Source: JBFLYN01 sp040756655
Lineage (GTDB): Bacteria; Bacillota; Sulfobacillia; UBA8153
Assembly: GCA_040756655.1 (NCBI GenBank)
Contig: JBFLYN010000007.1
Coordinates: 1-64,000, forward strand
DNA length: 64,000 nucleotides
Direction of reading: 5' to 3'
The translations under genes were made by a program, and so were the position numbers. The notes beneath the pieces were generated by a model that worked only from the letters and a program-made list of their open reading frames with translations, was not told where the DNA came from and searched no databases. Positions 25,319 to 33,228 of the stretch are shown piece by piece. Positions within the stretch are counted from its first letter, which is position 1; the number at the start of each line of letters is the position of its first letter.

Positions 25319-27036
25319 TTTGACTCCCCCTGTTGCAGCTGTCGCCATTCCTCCAGGGCCGCCCGGTACTGCGCGTCCAGTTCCGCCCACGGCCCGCTGC
25401 CGGGCTCTAGCCCGCCCAGTTGCGCCGCCAGGCGGGCCATGCGCACCTGCAGACCCAACGCCCGGTACTTTAGTTCTTCGCGAGACGGGGCTTGTTCCTG
25501 TCCCCGGACGAGCCTCGCCTGGAGTTCACGGGTGTAGGCGGTATAGTTACCGTCGTAACACCCCAACTCCCCGCCGTCAAAGGCGTAGATGCGCCGGCAG
25601 GTAGCATCCAGGAGTGCCCGGTCGTGCGTGGCCAGGAGGCATGCCCCGGGGTACCCGGCCAGGGCCCGGTCCAGCGCTTCGCGGGCCACGATGTCCAGGT
25701 GATTGGTGGGCTCATCCAGGAGCAAAAGGTCGTGGCTCCTTGTCAAGAGCAGCGCCAGCGCCACCCTGGTCCTCTGCCCCTGGCTCAAGTGCCCCAGTGG
25801 CTGGGTGGCCGCTCCCGGGCCCACCCCCAGCCTCCCCAGTACCGAACGGGCCTCGCCTGGTAAGACCCCGGTGTTCTCCACCAGCCAGGATATGGCGTCG
25901 ATGTCCGTGGGCAGCGAGTGCAGCTCCTGCTCGAGTACGCCTACGCTGGTAAAGGCCGTCCTTACCCTCCCGTGCCGGGGAGTGATCTGTTGGGCGCAGA
26001 TCCTCAGCAGGGTGGTCTTACCACAGCCATTGGGGCCCACCAGGCCAGCGTGGACGCCCACTTGGATACGCAGGTTCACTTGCTGAAACAGCGGGCACCC
26101 AAAACCATGCCCGACCCCGTCCAGCCAGAGCAGGGTATGAGCCCCGGTGTCTAGGCTAGAGAAGGGGAACTTGAGCCTGGGCGACGACTGCGGTCGGGGG
26201 GTTGCCCGGTCCTCGAGACGCTGGAGCCTGCGTAGCTGGGACTTGGCCTGGCGGGCGTGCTTGGACGTCCGGCGCGCCCGGTAGGGGCGACTGGCCGGGT
26301 CTCCCGATTCGGCGTCTGCAGAAGCGCTGGCAAACCACTGGGTGCGCTGGCGGATGGACCGGGCCAGCTTCTCGGCCTGGGCGCGCTCCCGGTCGTACCT
26401 GCGCTGGGCCTCCCAGAGGAGGTGGTCCTTTTGCCGCCGGTAAGCCGTGTAGTTGCCGCGATAGCGCTTGAGGGTCTGGTCTGCGAGTTCCCAGATGTCG
26501 CCGGCGACCGCATCAAGAAATCTCCGGTCGTGAGATGCCACTACCACCATACCAGGGTATTCGCGGACGAACTGCTCGAGCCAGGCGAGCCCGCCCAGAT
26601 CCAGGTGGTTGGTGGGCTCATCCAGAAGGAGCAGCGCCGGCGCCAGGACCCAGGCCCTGGCCAATGTCAACCGGGTCTTCTCCCCGCCGCTCAGAGTGGC
26701 CACTGCCCGGTCGTGCAGGGCCCGGGCGAGCCCGGCCCGGCTCAAGGCATGGTCCAATGTCCCGTCACCCGCGCCGGGGCAGTGTTCCCTCATCCACTGC
26801 CGCACGGATAGCCCCGTCCTGGTCACCTCGCCCGCGTAGAGGCGGGATGCAGGTGCCTGGCACCGACCCCGGTCCGGTTCCATCTCACCCGCCAGCAGGC
26901 GGAGTAGAGTGGTCTTGCCGCTGGCGTTAGAGCCGATCACCCCGGCGCACCGGCCGGGCTCCAACCGGCCACTGGCCTTTCCAAACACCAGGCGGTGCCC
27001 GTATTGCTTCTCAAGGTCGCGAAATAGCAAAGACAA
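25315..27036 (-). CDS. ABC-F family ATPase
   Basis: Soluble protein of 573 residues with two ABC domains and no membrane segments. The first has GSNASGKTTLL, the signature LSGGEKTR and Walker B LLLLDEPTNHLD. The second has GPNGCGKTTLL, LSQGQRTR and LLLLDEPTNHLD. An Arg/Lys-rich linker of ~80 residues between them would reach toward the ribosomal exit site in translation-factor or antibiotic-resistance ABC-F proteins. I chose TTG at 27036, eight bases after GAGGAGG; an ATG at 27069 is the alternative. Which ABC-F subfamily it belongs to is not clear. Coupled to the prepilin peptidase downstream. Confidence 0.85.
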   Translation of the reverse strand: MSLLFRDLEKQYGHRLVFGKASGRLEPGRCAGVIGSNASGKTTLLRLLAGEMEPDRGRCQAPASRLYAGEVTRTGLSVRQWMREHCPGAGDGTLDHALSRAGLARALHDRAVATLSGGEKTRLTLARAWVLAPALLLLDEPTNHLDLGGLAWLEQFVREYPGMVVVASHDRRFLDAVAGDIWELADQTLKRYRGNYTAYRRQKDHLLWEAQRRYDRERAQAEKLARSIRQRTQWFASASADAESGDPASRPYRARRTSKHARQAKSQLRRLQRLEDRATPRPQSSPRLKFPFSSLDTGAHTLLWLDGVGHGFGCPLFQQVNLRIQVGVHAGLVGPNGCGKTTLLRICAQQITPRHGRVRTAFTSVGVLEQELHSLPTDIDAISWLVENTGVLPGEARSVLGRLGVGPGAATQPLGHLSQGQRTRVALALLLTRSHDLLLLDEPTNHLDIVAREALDRALAGYPGACLLATHDRALLDATCRRIYAFDGGELGCYDGNYTAYTRELQARLVRGQEQAPSREELKYRALGLQVRMARLAAQLGGLEPGSGPWAELDAQYRAALEEWRQLQQGESK

Positions 27037-27165
27037 AAGGAGGACCTCCTCACCATGTACAGGATTCACCAGACGTCAAACCGTGCCGGCTCTTCGCTAC
27101 CTGGTGAAGGTGCCCATGAGTGAAGCGTTCCTCCTTCTTGTGGAATGCTGCCTGTATCCACACTA

Positions 27166-27835
27166 TCATATCGCCTCGCCACTGGCAACGGCGGACGCGA
27201 CCACTCCTCCAACGCGCGCCACAGGCGGTTCACGGCCAGTTGGCCGGTGCTCCGGCCCAGTTGCCGATACCGACCCGGCACCTACGCCCGCCCGCGACCG
27301 GTCGACCCGGCCGGACCAGGCTCCTCCCAGCGGCTGGCTTACGGCGAAAGTCGAGGTATAAGCCGTCACCAGTATTCCCGCCGCCATCAGGTATCCCCGC
27401 CCGCTGCCTATGATGAGCAGGGGCAAGAGCAAGACCACCACGTCGTGGTCGGGCATCTTGGTCACGGTACCCACGTAACCCGGCATCAAGCACCTGCCGC
27501 TGCGCCGTCCCCGGCTCAGGGCGGGACCTGGGCACGTCTGAGGGCAGCCGCCCCTGTCCCCGGTGGGGTACTGCCCAGCATGATGGTGGCAAACCCCACC
27601 TCGTGGACAGGAGCGTCGCCACCGGTGCCGCCTGCTTGATGCCGGTCCAGATGCCCTCTGGAGGCCGAGAACCGTGCCGCGCGCCACGCCCATCCATCTC
27701 CATCCCGATCCGGCTCACGGAAACCGCCAGGCCGCCAGCGGAAAAGGCCGGCGCAGCGAGGGCCACCACACCCTGGGTGGTTATGCCTGCTACGTTCATG
27801 AGGGCCGGAAGATCCCTTACAGAAAAAGCGACCAC
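27166..27835 (-). pseudogene. relic of an integral membrane protein, possibly YkvI-like
   Basis: Hydrophobic coding-like segments alternate between two minus frames: GVVALAAPAFSAGGLAVSVSRIG and IKQAAPVATLL in the frame from 27835, then DHDVVVLLLPLLIIGSGRGY and LMAAGILVTAYTSTFA in the frame from 27693. The rest is Arg/Pro-rich shadow sequence. The order and the YTSTFA step recall YkvI-type transporters, in which a TTA motif occupies this place, but the match is weak. No continuous reading frame remains. Confidence 0.35.
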
Positions 27836-28030
27836 CGCACCTGACCCACGTTCACGCCCATCTGGTGAGGTGAGCCGGCAGGAGGAGAGGCTGGGACGAA
27901 GCGGCCACGACCACCCAGATTATCCCGGCGAGCTGACCGGCCGGCGCTGGTGTCCTCCCGGGTTACCAGTGCATCACCTGGCGGGGGAGGGGAATGCTAC
28001 CAGCGACATCTCCAAAGGAGGGTTATTCTC

Positions 28031-28483
28031 GTGCGAGACAACCTAGTAGGCGGGGCAGTCGCGGGCGTCATCGGGGGCTTGGCGGAAATGGCCACCGGTT
28101 TTCTGCTCATCATTACCGGGCTGGCCCGCGTCACCACTCTACACGCAGCCATCCGGTTCATGACCCCAACCGGGGCCGAACCTGGGCCGCTCACGATAGT
28201 TTCCGGGATCATCCACCACCTGACCATGTCGGCAGTGCTGGGTGTGGTCCTCCTGTACATCCTGAAGCTCACCGGCACCGACTACTACCTCCTCAAAGGG
28301 TTCGGCTTCGCCCTGGTGGTCTACGTCTTTCTCACCCGTGGCCTGGGCGTCTTCTTTGTGCCCAGGGATCTCTTGGTACCTGATGCCCTCACGCAGTTTG
28401 CGGGCATCATCAGCCACGTGGTGGGCGGACTGGTTACGGCCTTCGTAGTGGCCAGCTTCAGTCCGGAACAGCTGCGTTCCTGA
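28031..28483 (+). CDS. conserved-looking membrane protein, unknown function
   Basis: Protein of 150 residues with four predicted membrane segments (GGAVAGVIGGLAEMATGFLL, LTMSAVLGVVLLYILKL, GFGFALVVYVFLTRGLGVFF, AGIISHVVGGLVTAFVV) and several His residues in loops and helices (LHAAIRF, IIHHLTMS, ISHVVGG). Start is GTG at 28031, nine bases after AAAGGAGG. It is followed 60 bases later by the thymidylate kinase-like gene. I do not recognise the family. Confidence 0.65.
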   Translation: MRDNLVGGAVAGVIGGLAEMATGFLLIITGLARVTTLHAAIRFMTPTGAEPGPLTIVSGIIHHLTMSAVLGVVLLYILKLTGTDYYLLKGFGFALVVYVFLTRGLGVFFVPRDLLVPDALTQFAGIISHVVGGLVTAFVVASFSPEQLRS

Positions 28484-28543
28484 GAGGAAAGCACCGCCCT
28501 GCTGGAGAATTCTCAGGTCAAACACCGCTCCAGTGGGGGTAAG

Positions 28544-29212
28544 ATGGGCAGAGGCAGGCTGATCGTACTCGAAGGCATCGATGGCTCGGGCATCACCACC
28601 CAGGCGCAGGCCCTGGGTAGCTGGCTGTCCAGCCAGGGCCACCCGGTCCTGGTCACCAAGGAACCTACCTGCGGACCCGTGGGCAAGCTTTTGCGACAGG
28701 CATTGTCTGGCGACCTCCACCTGGACGAGGCGACGGTAGCCTTGTTGTTCGCCGCCGACCGGCACGAGCACGTGTCCAGGGAGGTACTGCCTGCGCTGGA
28801 GCAAGGTATCCATGTGATATCCGATCGCTACTACCTTTCTTCCCTGGCCTACCAGTCCTCGGGTCTCAAGGCCCGGTGGCTGGCAGAGCTCAACACCCAT
28901 TGTCCCCGGCCGGACCTTACCGTCTTCCTCGATGTGCCTTCCAGGGTCGCCCTGGCCCGGGTGCACCGGCGTGGGGCGGCCCTGGAAATCTATGAGCAAC
29001 AAGACACACTGGAACGGGTGCGTTCCCGTTACCATGGGCTCATCCAGGCCTTCTCCCGGGCCGGTGACCACGTCCGCGTGGTAGACGGTGCTGACGCACC
29101 ATCCGAGGTCACCGGGCGCCTGGCCCGGCTGGCCGGCGACCTCTTGTCTACCCCGGCCACATTACCCGCCACTCTGCGGGACCTGGATGTCGACTGGGAG
29201 GGATGGCAGTGA
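28544..29212 (+). CDS. thymidylate kinase-like protein with altered P-loop
   Basis: A 222-residue protein with the overall dTMP kinase pattern: LEGIDGSG at residues 9-16, EPTCGPVGKLLR (substrate loop), and DRYYLSSLAYQ near residue 95. The P-loop reads GIDGSGITTQ, where the usual GKT/GKS lysine is Ile17. Acidic and Thr residues around it are conserved. The change may affect nucleotide binding, or the protein may belong to a branch that dispenses with this Lys. It overlaps the thioesterase gene by 10 bases, and the two form an operon with the following HAD gene. Confidence 0.8.
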   Translation: MGRGRLIVLEGIDGSGITTQAQALGSWLSSQGHPVLVTKEPTCGPVGKLLRQALSGDLHLDEATVALLFAADRHEHVSREVLPALEQGIHVISDRYYLSSLAYQSSGLKARWLAELNTHCPRPDLTVFLDVPSRVALARVHRRGAALEIYEQQDTLERVRSRYHGLIQAFSRAGDHVRVVDGADAPSEVTGRLARLAGDLLSTPATLPATLRDLDVDWEGWQ

Positions 29213-29664
29213 ACCCGGTCACCACCCGCCTCCGCGTGCGTTACGGTGAGACCGACGCCATGGGCGTGGTCTACTACGCCAACTACCTTACGTATTTCGA
29301 AGTGGGCCGCACCGACTTCTTCAAGGCCATGGGGCTGGATTACGCCCACCTAGAAGACCAGGGCATCCTGGCCCCATGCGTGGAGGCCAGTTGCCGGTAC
29401 CGGAGCCCGGCCCGTTACGCACAGGAGCTCCTGCTCACCACCACCCTCACCGCCATGCCCGGAGTCCGGCTGGTGTTCGACTACCGGCTAGACCATGCCG
29501 CCAGCGGGGCCGTCCTGGCCACCGGCCGGACGGTGCATGCCTGTGTGGATCGCGCCGGCCGACCACTGGCACTGAAAAAGAAGCACCCCCAGGCTTGGAC
29601 GCTTCTACAGCAAGCTCTACACGAGGTGAAACATGGAGACTGCCCGCCCGGCGGTGGTCGTTGA
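29203..29664 (+). CDS. acyl-CoA thioesterase, 4HBT / YbgC-FadM type
   Basis: Single hot-dog domain protein of 153 residues. The active-site region VRYGETDAMGVVYYANYLTYFE near residue 13 contains the catalytic Asp of 4-hydroxybenzoyl-CoA thioesterase relatives. It probably hydrolyses a short or aromatic acyl-CoA. The ATG at 29203 lies inside the end of the kinase gene, and its own end overlaps the HAD gene by 32 bases, so the three are translated together. Confidence 0.87.
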   Translation: MAVNPVTTRLRVRYGETDAMGVVYYANYLTYFEVGRTDFFKAMGLDYAHLEDQGILAPCVEASCRYRSPARYAQELLLTTTLTAMPGVRLVFDYRLDHAASGAVLATGRTVHACVDRAGRPLALKKKHPQAWTLLQQALHEVKHGDCPPGGGR

Positions 29665-30349
29665 CTTCGATGGCACCATCACCACCACCGACTCGTCTGA
29701 AGCGCTGGCCCGCCGCTTTGCGGGTCCTGGGTGGGAGGAAATCCAGCGCCAGTATGCGTCTGGTGCTTTCGGCATGCGCACTTGGCACCAGCGCATACCG
29801 GCACTGATGAATCATAATACCTGCGACATGCTCGACTACCTGCTCCCCCGCCTGCAACTGCGCCAGGGGTTCGTCGCGTTTTGCCAGTACGCTGCCGACC
29901 ACCGGCTCCGCCTGGTGGTGGCTTCCGATGGCCTGGGCTTTTACATTGCGCCCTTCCTCCGGTCCCACGGGCTGGAGTGGCTGGAGGTGCGCACCAACAC
30001 CTTTTCCCAAGGTGTGGTCTCCCACCCCCATGGTCATCCCGGCTGCCCGGTGTGCGGTAACTGCAAGGCCAGGACCGTGAGGGAACTACGCCGGCAGTCC
30101 GGCCGGGTGGTGTTCGTGGGAGACGGCTTCAACGACCGTTTTGGTTCCTCCCACGCCGACGCTGTCCTGGCTCTATCCGGGGGGCGGCTGGAGGAACACT
30201 GTGTGTCCCGCAGCCTGCCTCACTGGAGCTGGCGGGACTTTTGCGATGTGAAGACCTGGTTTGAGCAGGGGCCCATCTACCCTGGCCCCCACCCCGTCTG
30301 CCCTTCCACCCCAGAGCTTGAGTGGGCCGACCACCCGGCTGACCGGTGA
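29633..30349 (+). CDS. HAD-superfamily phosphatase, MtnX/PHOSPHO1-like
   Basis: A 238-residue HAD-IB phosphatase. Motif I is VVVDFDGTITTTD at residue 8 (nucleophile Asp), motif II VASDG, motif III Lys in CGNCKARTV, and motif IV VFVGDGFNDR. The CPVCGNC segment near residue 142 may bind a metal. The closest pattern is MtnX-like enzymes of methionine salvage, which fits an organism with ahcY but is not proof; other small phosphometabolites are possible. Third gene of the kinase-thioesterase-phosphatase unit. Confidence 0.78.
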   Translation: METARPAVVVDFDGTITTTDSSEALARRFAGPGWEEIQRQYASGAFGMRTWHQRIPALMNHNTCDMLDYLLPRLQLRQGFVAFCQYAADHRLRLVVASDGLGFYIAPFLRSHGLEWLEVRTNTFSQGVVSHPHGHPGCPVCGNCKARTVRELRRQSGRVVFVGDGFNDRFGSSHADAVLALSGGRLEEHCVSRSLPHWSWRDFCDVKTWFEQGPIYPGPHPVCPSTPELEWADHPADR

Positions 30350-30392
30350 TCCCTGGTCCCCGGGGACGGGCACCCTCCCGAACCTACCCTCG

Positions 30393-30692
30393 CTACTCCT
30401 TGTACGCAGCCACCAGGCCGAAGACGCCCCGGCGCCGGACTCCCCGGCGCATGAGCTCCACGGCCATGACCTGGCTGGATTCCACGTCCATGCTGATTTC
30501 GTGCCCGAAGTTGGCGATGAACCAGTGATGGGCGCGGGTATCCTTGGCCTGGAAGATCAGCCGCTCGGTTCCAAAATGGGTCGCCATCTCGTACAGCTGC
30601 TTTTCCTTGATCTCGGGGACGTTCTCTACCAGGCCTTCTCCCTGGACGAGCACCCGGAAGTTCCTGGAAAAACCCTCCCCTACCAGGGTCAT
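30393..30692 (-). pseudogene. C-terminal fragment of a phosphosulfolactate synthase (ComA)-like protein
   Basis: About 99 residues resembling the last third of ComA-family barrels. YEMATHFGTERLIFQAKD aligns with the region normally reading like VGLEKLIFEAP, WFIANFGHEISM with WFIKRFGPNVNL, and VELMRRGVRRR with LETLRLGLR. An in-frame TAA lies two codons upstream of the first ATG, and the rest of the barrel (about 150 residues) is not found. I read it as a relic, though a short diverged gene cannot be excluded. Identification is from memory of the family. Confidence 0.4.
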
Positions 30693-30780
30693 CGGTTACC
30701 TGGCCGCCATCGGGATCATCGGAAGCTATCTCAAGATATTCTGGTGGCAGCCGGCCACAACTACTAAGGAGGCACAACCA

Positions 30781-30990
30781 ATGGCGAAGATGAGGGCTGC
30801 CGTCCAGGTGGCCACCTGCAAGATAGAGATTTGGGAGATCGACCGCCCGGTCCCCTGGGCACAAAAGCTATTAGTAAAGGTCAAGGCCTGCAGCCTCTGT
30901 ACCTGGGAACAGCGCTCTTACCTTGGTGAAGGCCCGGGTGGTGGCAGTGGGGTTCGACCCGGAAACCCACTCTCTGGTCATCGCACTTGA
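30781..30990 (+). pseudogene. N-terminal fragment of a zinc-type alcohol dehydrogenase
   Basis: The first ~50 codons match medium-chain dehydrogenases: MRAAVQVATCKIEIWEI, then LLVKVKACSLCTWEQR, where the Cys is the first catalytic zinc ligand. A perfect TAAGGAGG still precedes the ATG. After SYLGEGPG the homology stops and a TGA follows. A normal enzyme would be about 340 residues, so only the 5' end survives, next to another fragment at 30993. Confidence 0.65.
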
Positions 30991-30992
30991 AC

Positions 30993-31033
30993 GGTCCCAC
31001 CTCGATGACCCATATACCCTTTAACCCAGCCAC
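30993..31033 (-). pseudogene. remnant start of a second CaiB/BaiF CoA-transferase
   Basis: Reading from a GTG at 31033 on the minus strand gives VAGLKGIWVIEVGP. This parallels the true CoA-transferase start at 33101 (MGALEGTRVIEVGQ). The DNA is similar over the first ~40 bases and into the upstream region. Only about 13 codons remain before sequence linked to the alcohol dehydrogenase fragment. Confidence 0.55.
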
Positions 31034-31049
31034 TTGACTTGCTCCTCAC

Positions 31050-31077
31050 ATGGTGTATATGGTATATGGTATACTAG
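31050..31077. promoter_or_regulatory. candidate GntR operator upstream of its own gene
   Basis: Tandem ATGGTGTATATGGTATATGG followed by TATACTA. The segment TGGTATACTA (31067-31076) fits the FadR-type consensus T-n-G-T-n2-A-C-n-A. A TTGACT at 31034 may be the -35 of the overlapping promoter. The same TATGGTATAT element occurs before the CoA-transferase at 33127-33159. Confidence 0.55.
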
Positions 31078-31158
31078 TTTGCTGGAAGACCCGCGCCGCA
31101 GGCGCCGGACACCAGTGGCAGGAAGGTGTTGGTTGCGGTGCATGACGGAGGTGGACAG

Positions 31159-31848
31159 GTGTCAAACCACGACCCACTGAAGATCAGAGGCATCGAGACT
31201 CTTCACAGCAACGTGTACCATGCTCTGAAGGAGGCCATCATCCAGGGTCACCTCCGGCCGGGCGAACGGCTGATGGAAAGGGATCTTTCCGCTCGCCTCA
31301 ATGTGAGCCGGACGCCCATACGGGAAGCCATCAAGAAACTGGAGCTGGAAAAGCTGGTAGTAAGCCACCCGTACCGGGGGGTAAGGGTGGCCGTGTACTC
31401 GCCCGATGCCATTGAGAAGATGTACACGGTCCGGGGTGTGCTGGACGGACTAGCGGCGAGGTTGGCCACTCTTCACGCCACTCCTGAAGACTTCGAACGG
31501 CTGGAGCAGTGTATCGATGGATTCGTAGCCGCATACCGGGACAGTAATTTGCAGGAGATGGTGCGCTGGAACATGCAGTTTCACTGGACCATCGCCGAAA
31601 CCTCGGGCAACGAAATGCTACAAGACCTCCTCGACATGCTGCGAGCTCACACCAGCCTCATCCGGTTCAACAGCCTGTCCACGCCGGACCGGCCTCTCAG
31701 CACCAGTCACGAGCACCGGTGCATACTGGACGCCATGAAAAGACGGGATGCACAGGCGGCAGAGGCCTGGAGCATCAAGCACGTAGAGGCAGCCTACCGG
31801 GCCGCCATCACCGGGCTCCAGCAGGCAGAAGACCAAGAGCAGAAGTAG
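31159..31848 (+). CDS. GntR-family transcriptional regulator (FCD/FadR subfamily)
   Basis: Protein of 229 residues. The N-terminal winged helix (ALKEAIIQGHLRPGERLMERD, LNVSRTPIREAIKKLELE) is typical GntR. The C-terminal all-helical FCD domain has the metal/ligand pattern Asp-His-His: FHWTIAETSGNEML, then SHEHRCILDAM and SIKHVEAAY. Such regulators sense small carboxylates or acyl compounds. Start is GTG at 31159 after GGAGGT; the frame is open to 31126. The CoA-transferase gene ends 68 bases downstream on the other strand and is a likely target because both upstream regions share the same repeat. Confidence 0.85.
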   Translation: MSNHDPLKIRGIETLHSNVYHALKEAIIQGHLRPGERLMERDLSARLNVSRTPIREAIKKLELEKLVVSHPYRGVRVAVYSPDAIEKMYTVRGVLDGLAARLATLHATPEDFERLEQCIDGFVAAYRDSNLQEMVRWNMQFHWTIAETSGNEMLQDLLDMLRAHTSLIRFNSLSTPDRPLSTSHEHRCILDAMKRRDAQAAEAWSIKHVEAAYRAAITGLQQAEDQEQK

Positions 31849-31916
31849 CCGGACTGCTGGTGTTGAGTCCGCGCCCGCCGTGTTCGGCCAGCCATGCCGG
31901 ACGCCTTCTTAGGACT

Positions 31917-33101
31917 CTAGATGGCTCCTTTTTCCCTGAGCCGGGCCACGTCCTGCTCGGAATAGCCCAGGCCCAACAGTACTCGCTGGTTGTCCTCTCC
32001 CAGCCGCGGAGGGACCTTCCGCAAAATTGGCTGGCCCACGGTCATGCGCAGAGGAGTCATGACCTGATGGATGGTGCCGACCTCAGGATGCTCCATCTTC
32101 CGTACCAGTTGCCTGTGGATGACCTGGGGATCGGCAAAAAGCTGCGCCAAGTTGTAGATGGGGCCGCAGGGCACACCCGCAGCGTTCAGTGCCTCTATCC
32201 AGTAGGCCGAATCCTCTTTTCTTAACTCGGACTCGAGGATGGACGCAAGCTCGTCCATGTTCTGCACCCGCTCTAGGTTGGTCAAGAACCTGGGATCGGC
32301 GGCCAGCTCTTCCCGGCCGATGACCTTGCACAATGACTGGAAGAGGCGGTCGTTGCCAGCGGCGATGTTGATGTAACCGTCCCGCACCTGGAAGGCCTGG
32401 TAAGGGGCAATCATCGAATGGCGGGTGCCCATGGCCTTGGGCGGGATGCCGGTAAGCAGGTAGTTCTGGGCCTGGAAGGTCAAGAGCGAAACGGCGCAGT
32501 CCAGCATGGATATGTCTATGTAGGTACCTTCCCCCGCCTGGGCCCGGTGAAAAAGCCCCAGCAAGACGGAGCTGAAGCTGTAGAGACCTGCTATCAGGTC
32601 GGTAATGGGGATGCCCACTTTGCCCGGTGGACCGCCCGGCTCACCAGTAACGCTCATGATGCCGCTGAGCGCTTGGACCACCTGGTCATAACCGCCCCGG
32701 TCCACATAGGGACCATCACGGCCAAAGCCCGATATGGAGCAGTAGATGATGCCCGGGTTGACGGCCTTGACCTCTTCGTAGCCCACGCCCAGCCGCTTCA
32801 TGACCCCGGGCCGGTTGTTCTCCACGATGATATCGCTCTCTTGGGCCAGCTTCAGGAACACCTCCCGGCCTTCGGGGGCCCGGAGATTTAGGCTCAGGCT
32901 CAGCTTGTTGCGGTTGACTGAGAGGTAGTAGGCGCTAAACGGGCCCAGGAACGGGGGCCCCTGCCGGCGGGTCTCGTCGCCGCCGTCGGGGCGCTCGACT
33001 TTGACCACATCCGCACCCATGTCTGCCAGGAGCATGCCGCAAAAGGGAGCCGACATGAACTGCCCAACCTCGATGACCCGTGTACCCTCTAACGCACCCA
33101 C
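31917..33101 (-). CDS. CaiB/BaiF family III CoA-transferase
   Basis: A 394-residue enzyme moving CoA between carboxylic acids. GTRVIEVGQFMSAPFCGMLLADMGADVVKVE at the N-terminus, LNLRAPEGREVF, and the region with VENNRPGVMKRLG are characteristic; the catalytic Asp is in the DISMLDCAVSLL segment. Substrate cannot be assigned. Start is GTG at 33101 after AAAGGGG. The putative GntR operator lies 30-60 bases upstream, so expression probably answers to the neighbouring regulator. Confidence 0.87.
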   Translation of the reverse strand: MGALEGTRVIEVGQFMSAPFCGMLLADMGADVVKVERPDGGDETRRQGPPFLGPFSAYYLSVNRNKLSLSLNLRAPEGREVFLKLAQESDIIVENNRPGVMKRLGVGYEEVKAVNPGIIYCSISGFGRDGPYVDRGGYDQVVQALSGIMSVTGEPGGPPGKVGIPITDLIAGLYSFSSVLLGLFHRAQAGEGTYIDISMLDCAVSLLTFQAQNYLLTGIPPKAMGTRHSMIAPYQAFQVRDGYINIAAGNDRLFQSLCKVIGREELAADPRFLTNLERVQNMDELASILESELRKEDSAYWIEALNAAGVPCGPIYNLAQLFADPQVIHRQLVRKMEHPEVGTIHQVMTPLRMTVGQPILRKVPPRLGEDNQRVLLGLGYSEQDVARLREKGAI

Positions 33102-33126
33102 TTGACGTACCCCTTTCCGCGGCAGC

Positions 33127-33159
33127 TATGGTATATGAGCTATGGTATATGGTATGCCA
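33127..33159. promoter_or_regulatory. candidate GntR operator upstream of the CoA-transferase
   Basis: Two direct copies of TATGGTATAT (33127-33136 and 33141-33150) spaced by 14 bases, ending in the palindrome TGGTATGCCA (33150-33159). The same element occurs at 31050-31077 before the GntR gene. Confidence 0.5.
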
Positions 33160-33228
33160 TTCATCTTTCAGCAATGGATCCTGGATCTCCTGCTCTGGGA
33201 GCGAGTCCACGGCAACCAGCCTGTTATA

